Below, one piece after another: positions 43,211 through 51,754 of a stretch of DNA of 64,000 nt. The stretch is from contig JADJOR010000008.1 in NCBI GenBank assembly GCA_016713665.1, forward strand, positions 186,001-250,000, in the 5' to 3' direction. The notes under the pieces were generated by a model. That model searched no databases. It saw only the letters and a list, made by a program, of their open reading frames with translations, and had not been told where the DNA came from. The stretch is from Deltaproteobacteria bacterium. GTDB lineage: Bacteria; Myxococcota_A; UBA9160; UBA4427. A program made the translations under genes and the position numbers. Every line of letters starts with the position of its first letter. Position 1 is the stretch's first letter.

Positions 43211-45226
43211 GTGCTCGCGTTGCGCCTCCTCCTCGTCACTCCGCCGATGACGCAGCTGAATACGCCGTACCCCGCGACGGCCTATCTCACGGGCTTCCTG
43301 CGCCATCACTTCGCCGCGCGCGCTCCCGCCGACACAGCCGATGCAGCCGATGCAGCCGATGCAGGGAGCACGGAAGCGGCCGAGACCGCCGTCGAGGTCG
43401 CCCAGGCCGACGCCGCTCTCGAGCTGTTCCTCCGCCTCTTCAGCCGCGCAGGCCACGCCCGCGTGCAGACCGTGCTCGCCAAGCGCAAAAAGGGCGCCTC
43501 GCCCTCGGTGCGGCATTTCCTGAAGCACGCCGCGCAGTACCTCGAGACGATCGACCCGGTCGTCCGCTTCCTGCAGGGCCGCGATCCGAGCCTCGCCCTG
43601 CGCATCGTCGGCCGCGCGCTGCTGCCCGAGGGCCCGCGCTTCGCCGCGATCCACGCGGCCGAAGCCGAGGCGGAACGCGGCCGCGGCGACGAGGACGACG
43701 CCGACGGCGGCGATCCCCTCGCCTGGGCGTTCGGGGGCCTCGGGATCACCGACCGCGCCAAACATCTCGCGAGCCTCTACGTCGACGACCTCGCCGACGT
43801 GATCCGCGACGGCATCGACCCCGAGTTCGAGCTCGCGCGCTACGGCGAGCGCCTCGCGGCGAGCGCGCCCCGCTTCGATCCCCTGCGCGATGCCCTCGAA
43901 GGCGAGCCCTCGCTGGTCGACCGGCTGCTCGACGAGCTCGCGGCCGAGCTCGTGAGCCGCCATCGCCCCGACGTCGTGGGCCTGACGGTCCCCTTTCCGG
44001 GCAATCTCTACGGCGCCCTTCGCATCGCACGGAGCGTGAAGACGATCGCGCCGGCGACCCGCGTCCTGCTCGGCGGCGGCTACGTCAACACCGAGCTGCG
44101 CTCCCTCGCCGACCCCCGCGTCTTCGACTACGTCGACTTCATCACCCTCGACGACGGCGAGGCCCCGCTCGCGGCCCTGCTCGCCCATCTGCGCGATCCG
44201 AACGCGCCGCTGCTGCGGACCTTCGTGCGCCGCGAAGGCCGCGTCGTGCTCGAGAGCGATCCCGGGCTCCGCGACCTTCCGCAACGCGACCTCGGTACGC
44301 CGACCTACGCCGGACTCCCCCTCGATCGCTACGTCTCGCTCTTCGAGATGCTGAACCCGATGCACCGCCTCTGGTCCGACGGGCGCTGGAACAAGCTGAC
44401 GATCGCCCACGGCTGTTATTGGAAGCAGTGCGCGTTCTGCGACGTCGGCCTCGACTACATCGCGCGCTACGAGCGCACCCCCGCGGATCTCCTCGTCGAC
44501 CGGATCGAGGCGCTCGTCGCCGAGACCGGCCAGACGGGCTTCCACTTCGTCGACGAGGCCGCCCCGCCCGCCGCGCTCGAGGCCCTCGCGAAGAAGCTCC
44601 TCGAGCGCGGGCTCGCGATCACGTGGTGGGGCAACGTGCGCTTCGAGAAGGCGTTCACCCCGGCGCTGACGGAGCTGCTCGCCCGCTCGGGCTGCGTCGC
44701 GATCAGCGGCGGCCTCGAGGTCGCCTCGGACCGCCTGCTCGCCCTGATGAAGAAGGGCGTCACCGTCGAGCAGGTCGCCCGCGTGACCCGCGCCTTCACC
44801 GACGCCGGCATCATGGTCCACGCCTACCTGATGTACGGCTTCCCGACCGAGACCGAACAGGAGACCATCGACTCGCTCGAGCGGGTCCGCCAGCTGTTCG
44901 CCGAGGGCTGCATCCAGTCGGCCTTCTGGCACCGCTTCGCCGCCACCGCCCACAGCCCGATCGGAAAGGACCCCGCCCGCTACGGCATCGAGCTCGCCCG
45001 GACCGAGCGCTCGACCTTCGCACGCAACGACCTCGCCTTCGTCGATCCGACCGGCTGTGATCACGACTTCTTCGCCGAGGGCCTGCGCACGGCGCTCTAC
45101 AACTACATGCACGGCATGGGGCTCGACGCCGATCCGCGCGCGTGGTTCGCGGGACGCCGCGGGACGAAGGTGCCCGGGACGAGCGTCGACCCCGAGCTCG
45201 TGCGGCGGGCGCTCGACGCGGGGTGA
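43211..45226 (+). CDS. B12-binding-domain radical SAM protein
   Basis: A 671-residue enzyme. After an N-terminal start LRLLLVTPPMTQLNTPYPATAYLTGFLR and a variable insert with an Ala-Asp repeat, the cobalamin-binding Rossmann domain is seen around PDVVGLTVPFPGNLYGALRIARSVK and VLLGGGYVNTEL. The radical SAM cluster motif is HGCYWKQCAFCDV (CxxxxCxxC form, Cys near residues 401, 405-408). A TIM-barrel core follows with ITWWGNVRFEKAF and VHAYLMYGFPTETEQET. The substrate is unknown; relatives methylate or cyclise unactivated carbons or make tetrapyrrole-like rings. The GTG start is forced by the first beta strand. The gene is monocistronic, directly after the inverted-repeat element. Confidence 0.85.
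   Translation: MLALRLLLVTPPMTQLNTPYPATAYLTGFLRHHFAARAPADTADAADAADAGSTEAAETAVEVAQADAALELFLRLFSRAGHARVQTVLAKRKKGASPSVRHFLKHAAQYLETIDPVVRFLQGRDPSLALRIVGRALLPEGPRFAAIHAAEAEAERGRGDEDDADGGDPLAWAFGGLGITDRAKHLASLYVDDLADVIRDGIDPEFELARYGERLAASAPRFDPLRDALEGEPSLVDRLLDELAAELVSRHRPDVVGLTVPFPGNLYGALRIARSVKTIAPATRVLLGGGYVNTELRSLADPRVFDYVDFITLDDGEAPLAALLAHLRDPNAPLLRTFVRREGRVVLESDPGLRDLPQRDLGTPTYAGLPLDRYVSLFEMLNPMHRLWSDGRWNKLTIAHGCYWKQCAFCDVGLDYIARYERTPADLLVDRIEALVAETGQTGFHFVDEAAPPAALEALAKKLLERGLAITWWGNVRFEKAFTPALTELLARSGCVAISGGLEVASDRLLALMKKGVTVEQVARVTRAFTDAGIMVHAYLMYGFPTETEQETIDSLERVRQLFAEGCIQSAFWHRFAATAHSPIGKDPARYGIELARTERSTFARNDLAFVDPTGCDHDFFAEGLRTALYNYMHGMGLDADPRAWFAGRRGTKVPGTSVDPELVRRALDAG
43335..43364 (+). 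repeat. 9-bp tandem repeat (CAGCCGATG x3) in the radical SAM gene
   Basis: Three exact units plus CAG encode an Ala-Asp-Ala repeat in the variable loop after the first strand. It is frame-neutral. Confidence 0.85.
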
Positions 45227-45258
45227 CGGGGCAGGAGGCGAGGCGCCGGACGCAGCGC

Positions 45259-45558
45259 TCAGCGATCGCCCTCGCGAAAGCCCCGCGGATCGCTCGCGCG
45301 ATAACGCGGGTCGGTCGGCTCGCGCAGCGGGGCCAGCAGCGGCTCGAGGCCGTTGGCCTTGATCTCGTAGACCGTCGCGAGCAGCTCGCCGAGGCGTCCG
45401 CGCGGGAAGCCCTTGTTCCGGAACCAGACGACGTAGGGCTCGGGCAGGTCGATGAGGCGCGTGCCCGCATAGCGCCCGAACGGCATCCGCATGCGGGCGA
45501 CCTCGACGAGCATCTCGGAATCGGGCTCGGTGCGGCGCGGCGGATCTTCGCTGGCCAT
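45259..45558 (-). CDS. DUF3820 family protein
   Basis: A 99-residue protein. The core MRMPFGRYAGTRLIDLPEPYVVWFRNKGFPRGRLGELLATVYEIKANGLEPLL is the DUF3820 pattern (small alpha-beta domain, some members annotated as regulated virulence-related factors). The acidic N-terminus and basic C-terminus are variable. Function unknown; no membrane segment. It is convergent with the radical SAM gene (32 bases) and downstream of the nitrilase-family gene on the same strand. Confidence 0.88.
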   Translation of the reverse strand: MASEDPPRRTEPDSEMLVEVARMRMPFGRYAGTRLIDLPEPYVVWFRNKGFPRGRLGELLATVYEIKANGLEPLLAPLREPTDPRYRASDPRGFREGDR

Positions 45559-45645
45559 CGCCCGAGCATGTCGCAGGCGCGCGCCGATCGCTCGCGTGGG
45601 GCGCTTCCGGTCGACGGGGATCGCGCGCTCGGAAGCGCCGCCGCC

Positions 45646-46572
45646 TCAGCGCGGCTTCGAGGCCAGCGCTTCGAACTCCCGGGCGACGAGCGCCGTGATC
45701 GGGCGCTGTGGGCCGAGGCGCCAGTCGCGCCACGGGAGCCAGTCGTACCAGGCGGCGAGCTGACTGAAGCTGAGCGGGGCGACCACGAGCTCCTCGCCCT
45801 CTCCGGCGCGGGCCCGGACCTGGCCGAAGCCCGGGAAGGCGGGGCCGCCGATGACGCTGCCGCCCGCCCAGCTCGACTGGCCGTAGGGGCCGACGCGGTT
45901 CGCGGAGGCCGCGTAGACGAGATTCTCCTGGGCGCGCACGAGGGTCGCGTGCATCAGGTTCTCGGAGGCCCGCGGCAGAGCACTTCGTCCCGTCGGATTG
46001 ACGAGCAGGCGCGCGCCCTTCAGACAGAGCAGGCGCGAGAGCTCGGGGCCGCAGTAGAAGTCGTAACAGATCTGGATCCCGATCGGTCCGAGGCGCGTCT
46101 CGAAGACCGGCAACGCGCACCCCGGCGTGAAGCGATCGGTCTCGAGGGGGATGCCGAGGTGGAGCTTGCGATAGGTCCCGAGGAAGCCGTCGGGGGTCAC
46201 GACCGCCGCGGCGTTGTAGAGGATCCCGGGCTCGTCGGGATCACGCTCCTCGAAGCCGTAGATCACGTGGATGCCGAGCTCGCGCGCGACCTTGGCCACC
46301 GCATCCGAGGACGGCCCGGGCCCCGTCTCGGCCTGGGCGAGATGCCAGGCGCAGGGACGATGCGCGCGCGCGCAATCCGCGCAGTCCTCCCAGTCGTCGA
46401 TCGCGAGCTCGGGGAAGACGACCAGATCGCAGCCCTGTCGCGCCGCGCTGCGCACGACGCCGAGGAGCTTCGCGAGGCTCGCGGCCTTGTCGCGGGGGAC
46501 GCTCGCGAAGTTCGCACAGCTGACCGTGACGAGACCCGGATACGCGGGGTCGTCGATGCGGTGTGTCGTCAT
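45646..46572 (-). CDS. Carbon-nitrogen hydrolase (nitrilase superfamily)
   Basis: A 308-residue amidase-type enzyme. The Glu-Lys-Cys triad is visible as VVFPELAID (about 52-60), GTYRKLHLGIP (about 131-141) and IQICYDFYCGPEL (about 161-173). It hydrolyses non-peptide C-N bonds such as amides, carbamoyl groups or nitriles. The cysteine-rich stretch EDCADCARAHRPCAW near residue 65 is unusual for the family and could bind metal or form disulphides. ATG 46572 overlaps the upstream VOC gene by four bases, so they are translationally coupled. Confidence 0.88.
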   Translation of the reverse strand: MTTHRIDDPAYPGLVTVSCANFASVPRDKAASLAKLLGVVRSAARQGCDLVVFPELAIDDWEDCADCARAHRPCAWHLAQAETGPGPSSDAVAKVARELGIHVIYGFEERDPDEPGILYNAAAVVTPDGFLGTYRKLHLGIPLETDRFTPGCALPVFETRLGPIGIQICYDFYCGPELSRLLCLKGARLLVNPTGRSALPRASENLMHATLVRAQENLVYAASANRVGPYGQSSWAGGSVIGGPAFPGFGQVRARAGEGEELVVAPLSFSQLAAWYDWLPWRDWRLGPQRPITALVAREFEALASKPR

Positions 46573-47414
46573 GCTCGGCTCTCCTCGACGAGGCGCAGGC
46601 TCGCGCCCGCCCACGGTTCGAAATCGATCTCGCCCGTCCCGGCCGACCCGAATCGCCCCGCGACGACGAGCCCCTCGGCGCTCGCCGTCGCGACCCCGGC
46701 CTCGAGATCACCGCATCGCATCGCGATCGCCCGCAGGCTCGCCTCGGCGGCGCCGCTTGCGTCGAGCGCTTGCGCGAGGCGAAGCCCGAGAGCCGGATGA
46801 AGCCGCACGCGCAGGCCCCGCTCGCGATCGGTCGCCTCGGACTCGAAGCTCGACCCGAGGATCCGCTCGAGGGCACGGGCCGCGACGTCGAGGTCGACGC
46901 CGCGGGCGAGCAGGAGCTCGACGTAGTCGACCGCGGCGTCGGTGAGCGACACGTACTCGCCGGGCAGCTGGTGCTCGATCAGCTCGAAGGGCAGCCCCGA
47001 GACCGGCTCGGGCAGGAGCTGGGCCTGGACGACGTTCTTTCCGAGGCCGATGTCCTCGCTCCCGATCCGGCTCCGCACCGTGAGCCCGAGGGCCTTCGCC
47101 TGCGCGATGCCCCGATCGACGTCGGCGACGCGAAAGGAGACCGAGAGGATCCCGTGCGACGGAATCGTCGCCCCACCGAAGGCCGGCCGCGCCGGATCGA
47201 TCACCTGGATGAAGTCGCCGCCGCTCGTATGCCAGGCTCCGTACGCGTTGACCTCGGGACCGCCGTAGTCGTCGACGAAATGCCCCGTCGATGCGGCGCC
47301 GTCCCGGCCGGGGTCGCTCGCGACGGAGCCGCTCAGGAAGGGTCCATAGACGCGCTTCGCCCGCTTCAGGTCGGGGATCGAGAAGTGGACGTGATCGAGA
47401 CACTGGAGATCCAT
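46569..47414 (-). CDS. VOC/glyoxalase-family protein
   Basis: A 281-residue protein with two betaalphabetabetabeta-type halves. The first starts LQCLDHVHFSIPDLKRAKRVYGPFL, the usual VOC opening with a metal-ligand histidine, and continues HGILSVSFRVADVDRGIAQAKALGL with FELIEHQ bearing a candidate metal glutamate. The C-terminal 120 residues are more divergent (DYVELLLARGVDLDVAARALERILG). The fold includes ring-cleaving dioxygenases, epimerases and isomerases, so the reaction is not assigned. It sits between an SDR and a nitrilase gene in one operon (36-base gap, then a 4-base overlap). Confidence 0.8.
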   Translation of the reverse strand: MDLQCLDHVHFSIPDLKRAKRVYGPFLSGSVASDPGRDGAASTGHFVDDYGGPEVNAYGAWHTSGGDFIQVIDPARPAFGGATIPSHGILSVSFRVADVDRGIAQAKALGLTVRSRIGSEDIGLGKNVVQAQLLPEPVSGLPFELIEHQLPGEYVSLTDAAVDYVELLLARGVDLDVAARALERILGSSFESEATDRERGLRVRLHPALGLRLAQALDASGAAEASLRAIAMRCGDLEAGVATASAEGLVVAGRFGSAGTGEIDFEPWAGASLRLVEESRA

Positions 47415-47450
47415 GCCGATGCCTCCCGACCGCAGCTGGAAACCGACTCC

Positions 47451-48233
47451 CTAACGATCCTCCGACCGCACCGGCCGCGACGCGAGCTCCGCCCCGCCCG
47501 TCACCGGTAGCGTCACCCCCGTCACGTACGAGGCCCGCTCCGAAGCCAGGAACGCCACCGCCTCGGCGATGTCCTCGGGCTTGCCGAGGCGCCCGAGCAG
47601 GTAGTGCTTGCCCGCGCGCCCGAGCTCCTCGGCGGTCAGCTTGCCGAGCATCTCCGTCGCGATCGGCCCCGGAGCGACGGCGTTGACGCGGATGCGATCC
47701 GGCGCGAGCTCGACGGCGAGATCCCGGGTGAACGCGACGACGCCGGCCTTCGCGGTCGCGTAGGGGACGTGGGGCACCGTGTAGCGATAGGCGGCGATCG
47801 AGGCGATGTTGACGATCGCCCCGGCGCCCGAGCGCCGCAGCGCAGGCAGCGCCGCCCGCGCCATCAGGAACATCGCCCGCAGATTGATCGCGAAGGTCCG
47901 GTCCCAGTCCTCGATCGGCGTCTCGTCGAAGCGCTGCAGGATCACGATCCCCGCGTTGTTGACGAGGACGTCGAGCCCGCCCATCGCGGCGACCGCGTCG
48001 TCGACGGCGCGCTTCGTCGCGGTCTCGCTCGACACGTCCGCGACGAGAGACAGCGCACGCCCCTTCTCCGCGGCGATCCCGGCGACGGTCTCCGCGAGCG
48101 CCTTCTCGTTGACGTCGAGACAGGCGACCTGCGCCCCCGCCCGAGCCAGCCGGTAGGCGATGCCCCGACCGATCCCCGCCGCCGCTCCCGTGACCAGCGC
48201 GCGCCGTCCCTCGAACTCCCGTCCCGGCTCCAT
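47451..48233 (-). CDS. Short-chain dehydrogenase/reductase
   Basis: A classical SDR of 260 residues. The cofactor loop is VTGAAAGIGRGIA (about 13-25), the NNAG motif LVNNAGIVI, the catalytic serine in NIASIAAYRYT and the catalytic YATAK. An aspartate at the end of strand 2 (ACLDVNEKAL) suggests NAD(H) preference. It first oxidises or reduces an alcohol/carbonyl. It leads the SDR-VOC-nitrilase operon. The ATG has GAGGAG eight bases upstream. Confidence 0.92.
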   Translation of the reverse strand: MEPGREFEGRRALVTGAAAGIGRGIAYRLARAGAQVACLDVNEKALAETVAGIAAEKGRALSLVADVSSETATKRAVDDAVAAMGGLDVLVNNAGIVILQRFDETPIEDWDRTFAINLRAMFLMARAALPALRRSGAGAIVNIASIAAYRYTVPHVPYATAKAGVVAFTRDLAVELAPDRIRVNAVAPGPIATEMLGKLTAEELGRAGKHYLLGRLGKPEDIAEAVAFLASERASYVTGVTLPVTGGAELASRPVRSEDR

Positions 48234-48337
48234 CGTCTTCTCCTCGTGGCTCGCGGCGCTCGGCCCGCGGCTTCGATCCCGATCCGGGAACCCGCCCCCC
48301 GGCGCCTGCCCGGACGGAGCCTCTCTCCGAGTCTCGT

Positions 48338-48853
48338 CTATCCGACGCTCGACACCATCCAATGTCGCTCGCGCCCGTCGATCGTGATCTCGAACGAGTC
48401 GCCGGCGCGGGATCCCACGAGCGCCTTCCCGACCGGCGAGGTCGGCGTCACGATCGCGACGAAGCCGTCGCCGCCGGGCCCGGAGACCTCGGTCCCCGCG
48501 CCGACGGGGAGCACGAAGAGCGTCCGCTCCTCGCGCTCGCCCTCGTCGGACTCGATCTCGACGTCGACGAGGGCGCCGAGGGCGACCCGCGCCTGCGGCT
48601 TGAAGTCCGGGATGCCACGCTCGGCGAACGCGATCAGCTTGTCGACCTCGTCGACCCACTGCTCGCGGCGCTTGCGATGGCCCGAGGCGAGCCGGCTCTG
48701 CAGATCCGCGCTCTTGGCGTCCTCGCGCCGGCTCGAGGCCGTGCGGATCTCTTCGGCCTCCGAGGCCGCATCCGCCTCGGCGCGCCCCGCCGCCGCGATC
48801 CGCTCCTGATAGACCCTCTTCAACTCGTCGACGAAAAAGCGCTTGATGTCCAC
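48338..48853 (-). CDS. GreA/GreB-family transcription factor
   Basis: A 171-residue Gre-like protein. An N-terminal coiled coil (DELKRVYQERIAAAGRAEADAASEAEEIRTASSRRED) carries acidic residues at its tip. The C-terminal FKBP-like domain ends VTPTSPVGKALVGSRAGDSFEITIDGRERHW, which is the GreA/GreB signature region. Gre factors rescue backtracked RNA polymerase through the secondary channel. The coil tip differs from canonical GreA, so it may be a Gre paralogue. It is 104 bases upstream of the SDR operon on the same strand and divergent from the cyclophilin gene. Confidence 0.85.
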   Translation of the reverse strand: MDIKRFFVDELKRVYQERIAAAGRAEADAASEAEEIRTASSRREDAKSADLQSRLASGHRKRREQWVDEVDKLIAFAERGIPDFKPQARVALGALVDVEIESDEGEREERTLFVLPVGAGTEVSGPGGDGFVAIVTPTSPVGKALVGSRAGDSFEITIDGRERHWMVSSVG

Positions 48854-48959
48854 GAAGTCCCCGACCTCCGCTCACGACGGCCTGCTCGCTCCGAGCCGGC
48901 CGTCCGCCTTCCGCTCGCGGCGGGCCCCCGCCCGCGCTTCCCTGCTCGATCGGAGCGGT

Positions 48960-48965
48960 TACAAT
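48960..48965 (+). promoter_or_regulatory. -10-like TACAAT before the cyclophilin gene
   Basis: TACAAT matches five of six consensus bases and lies 71 bases upstream of the start. The -35 is weak (TTCCCT at 48938-48943, 16-bp spacer). Confidence 0.35.
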
Positions 48966-49036
48966 CGCCCGTCCGATCCGGCCCGCCGGGCCGAGGCACT
49001 CCCGCCAGGATCGCCTGCCCCCACACGGAGAACAAG

Positions 49037-49468
49037 ATGACCACCGCCACCATCACGACGAAGAAGGGCGTGATCTCGATCGAGCTGTTCACGGACAAGG
49101 CCCCGGAGACGACGGGCAACTTCATCAAGCTCGCGCGCCAGGGCTTCTACGACGGCCTCAAATTCCATCGCGTGATCGCCGACTTCATGGTCCAGGCCGG
49201 CTGTCCGAAGGGCACGGGCACCGGCGGCCCCGGCTACACCTTCGCCGACGAGAAGAGCGCCCTTCTCCTCAAGCACGACATCCCGGGCCGCCTCTCGATG
49301 GCGAACGCCGGTCCCAACACGAACGGCTCCCAGTTCTTCATCACCCACGTCCCGACCCCGTGGCTCGACGGCAAGCACGCCGTCTTCGGCCAGGTCCTCT
49401 CGGGCCAGGACGTGATCGACGCGATCGCCCAGGACGACGTGATGGACTCGGTGGTCATCGCGGACTGA
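49037..49468 (+). CDS. ppiB: Cyclophilin-type peptidyl-prolyl isomerase
   Basis: A compact cyclophilin of 143 residues without a signal peptide, so probably cytosolic. It begins TATITTKKGVISIELF and has the active-site block FHRVIADFMVQAGCPKGTGTGGPGY with the catalytic arginine, NTNGSQFFITHVPTPWLDGKHAVFGQV and a short C-terminus. It speeds proline cis-trans isomerisation. The length is normal for the short PpiB class. Two hairpins follow before the convergent transketolase. Confidence 0.94.
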   Translation: MTTATITTKKGVISIELFTDKAPETTGNFIKLARQGFYDGLKFHRVIADFMVQAGCPKGTGTGGPGYTFADEKSALLLKHDIPGRLSMANAGPNTNGSQFFITHVPTPWLDGKHAVFGQVLSGQDVIDAIAQDDVMDSVVIAD

Positions 49469-49488
49469 GCGGTCGGGATCGCGCGACC

Positions 49489-49553
49489 GGGGACGGCATC
49501 CGCCGTCCCCGCGTCTGATCCGCGCTCCGCGGCGCCGGGCGAAGGCCCGGCGC
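49489..49553. terminator. Two hairpins between ppiB and transketolase
   Basis: GGGGACGGC/GCCGTCCCC (49489-49497, 49502-49510, loop ATCC) and GCGCCGGGC/GCCCGGCGC (49532-49540, 49545-49553, loop GAAG): two perfect 9-bp stems without T-tracts between convergent genes. Confidence 0.5.
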
Positions 49554-49569
49554 GCGCGACTTCACGACT

Positions 49570-51645
49570 TCAGATCCGGGCCTTGACCCGCTTCGCGACC
49601 GAGGCGGCGGTGAAGCCGAAATGCTCGGCGAGGGCCTGGTAGGGGGCGGAGGCGCCGAAGCGCTCCATCCCGATCACGAGGCCGCGGCGGCCGACGAAGC
49701 GCCGCAGCGTCTCGGCCTTGCCCGCCTCGACGGCGACGATCGGCGTCCCGTCGTCGGGGATGACCGCGTCCTGCTCGGCGTCCGAGAGCCGCAGGAAGAG
49801 CTCGACGCTCGGCATCGACACGACCCGCGCCTTCACTCCGTCGGCCGCGAGCAGCTCCGCCGCCGCCACCGAGAGGGAGACCTCGGAGCCCGTCGCGACG
49901 AGCACGACGTCGGCCTTTGCACCCGCCGGCTCGCGCACGACGTAGCCACCCTTCCAGACATCCCGCGGCGTGAAGCCCGCCGGTCGCTCGATCGCCGCGA
50001 CGGTCTGCCGCGTCAGCGACAGGGCCACCGGCCCCTTCGCCTGCTCGAGATACCAGGCATAGGCCATCGCCGTCTCGACGCCGTCCGCGGGGCGGAAGGT
50101 CGTGAGGCCGGGGACCGTGCGCAGCCCGTCGACCTGCTCGACCGGCTGATGGGTCGGGCCGTCTTCGCCGACGAAGATCGAGTCGTGGGTGAACACGAAG
50201 AGGGTCTTCGTCTTCATGAGGGCGGCGAGGCGGATCGCCGGCCGCATGTAGTCGCTGAAGATCATGAACGTGCCGCAGTAGGCGAGGAAGGTTCCGTCGA
50301 GGGCGATGCCGTTCGCGATCGCGCCCATCGCGTGCTCGCGCACGCCGAAGTGGATGTTGCGGCCGGCGAAGGGATCGACGCCGGGGCCCGCTGCCGGGCC
50401 GACGATGCCCGCCGACTTGACGATCGGCGGCGCCGCCGAGCCCGCGAGATCCGCAGATCCGCCCGCCATGCAGGGCACGAGGCTGGCGAGGCGCTCGAGG
50501 GCCGTCGCCGAATGCTTGCGGGTCGCGTCGGCGAGGCCGGTCATGCCTTCGAGGAGCTTGGCCTCGAGATCGGCGGGCGTCGATCGCGTGCGGGCCGCGT
50601 CCCAGCGGCTCGACGCCTCCGGGTTGGCCTTCCGCCAGGCCGCGAGCCGTCCGTCGCTCGCGAGGCGCTCGGCGTGCTTCGCCACACCACGCGCCGCACA
50701 GTAGGCGCGCACGTCCTCGGGCACGACGAGGTCCGGCGTCGTCGGCCAGCCCGCCCGCTCCTTCGCGAGCTTCGTCTCGGCGGCGCCGAGGGGCCCGCCG
50801 TGGGCCTTGTTCTTGCCCTCGAAATTCGGGGCCCCGCGCCCGATCAGCGTCTTGAGCACGATCAGCGACGGGCGATCGACGTCGCGGCGTGCCTGCTCGA
50901 GAGCCGCGGCGAGGCCCGCGCGATCCTGACCGTCGACGGCGTCGATGACATGCCAGCCGTAGGCGCGGAAGCGGGCGGGGACGTTCTCGCGGAAGGTGAT
51001 CGCGGTGCCCCCGTCGATCGTGATCGCGTTGTCGTCGTAGAGATAGATGAGATTGCCGAGGGCGTGGGTCCCGGCGAAGGAAGCCGCCTCGGAGGCGACG
51101 CCTTCCATCAGGTCGCCGTCCCCGACGAAGCCGTAGACGAAATGCTGTCCGGGTCGATCGCGGTCGACGGCCCCCGCGCTCGGCGCGGCGCCCGCCCCGG
51201 AGCCCGCGCCCCCGAACTGCGAGCGTGTCATGCGCGCCGCCAGCGCCATGCCGACGCCATGGGCGAAGCCCTGGCCGAGGGGTCCGGTGGTCAGCTCGAC
51301 GCCCGCGGTCTCGCCGTACTCGGGATGGCCCGGGGTCCGCGAGCCGAGCTGCCGGAACTTCGCGATGTCTTCGAGGGAGAGGTCGAAGCCGAAGAGATGG
51401 AGCAGTGCGTACTGCAGCATCGACGCGTGACCATTCGAGAGCACGAAGCGATCGCGCAGGGGCCAGGCGGGATCCTTCGGATCGAAGCGGAGATGATTGT
51501 CCCAGAGCTCGAAGGCCGCCGCGGCGAGCGCCATCGGCGCCCCGACGTGGCCGATGCCCGCCCGCTCGATCGCGTCCACCGCGAGGAAGCGGATCGTGTT
51601 CTCGATCCGCTGCAGCAGCTCGGGACCGGCTTGGCTCGTCGACAT
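49570..51645 (-). CDS. tkt: Transketolase
   Basis: A thiamine-diphosphate enzyme of the pentose phosphate/Calvin pathways, 691 residues. ThDP motif GDGDLMEGVASEAASFAG-LGNLIYLYDDN is complete. The N-terminal substrate histidines are in GIGHVGAPM and SNGHASMLQY, and the pyrimidine domain has FGVREHAMGAIANGIALDG and HDSIFVGEDGPTHQP. The ATG at 51645 is preferred because family members start near LLQRIENTIRFLAVDAIERA; upstream in-frame codons include a GTG at 51690. A second, equally long open frame on the same strand is a coding-bias artefact. Confidence 0.96.
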   Translation of the reverse strand: MSTSQAGPELLQRIENTIRFLAVDAIERAGIGHVGAPMALAAAAFELWDNHLRFDPKDPAWPLRDRFVLSNGHASMLQYALLHLFGFDLSLEDIAKFRQLGSRTPGHPEYGETAGVELTTGPLGQGFAHGVGMALAARMTRSQFGGAGSGAGAAPSAGAVDRDRPGQHFVYGFVGDGDLMEGVASEAASFAGTHALGNLIYLYDDNAITIDGGTAITFRENVPARFRAYGWHVIDAVDGQDRAGLAAALEQARRDVDRPSLIVLKTLIGRGAPNFEGKNKAHGGPLGAAETKLAKERAGWPTTPDLVVPEDVRAYCAARGVAKHAERLASDGRLAAWRKANPEASSRWDAARTRSTPADLEAKLLEGMTGLADATRKHSATALERLASLVPCMAGGSADLAGSAAPPIVKSAGIVGPAAGPGVDPFAGRNIHFGVREHAMGAIANGIALDGTFLAYCGTFMIFSDYMRPAIRLAALMKTKTLFVFTHDSIFVGEDGPTHQPVEQVDGLRTVPGLTTFRPADGVETAMAYAWYLEQAKGPVALSLTRQTVAAIERPAGFTPRDVWKGGYVVREPAGAKADVVLVATGSEVSLSVAAAELLAADGVKARVVSMPSVELFLRLSDAEQDAVIPDDGTPIVAVEAGKAETLRRFVGRRGLVIGMERFGASAPYQALAEHFGFTAASVAKRVKARI

Positions 51646-51754
51646 GGAACGCAATACCTCGTTGCCCGTGCCGCTCCCGAAGCGCCACACGGCGTTCGGC
51701 CCGGGCGCCGGATCACCGCCTGGGCGGACGCGGACCCCGAGCCTGCGGATTCAC

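Noticed and set aside
49562..51688. Second 708-codon frame on the same strand as transketolase
   Set aside because: Its product is Arg/Gly/Ala-rich without any family motif and lies exactly over the transketolase gene; it results from GC bias.
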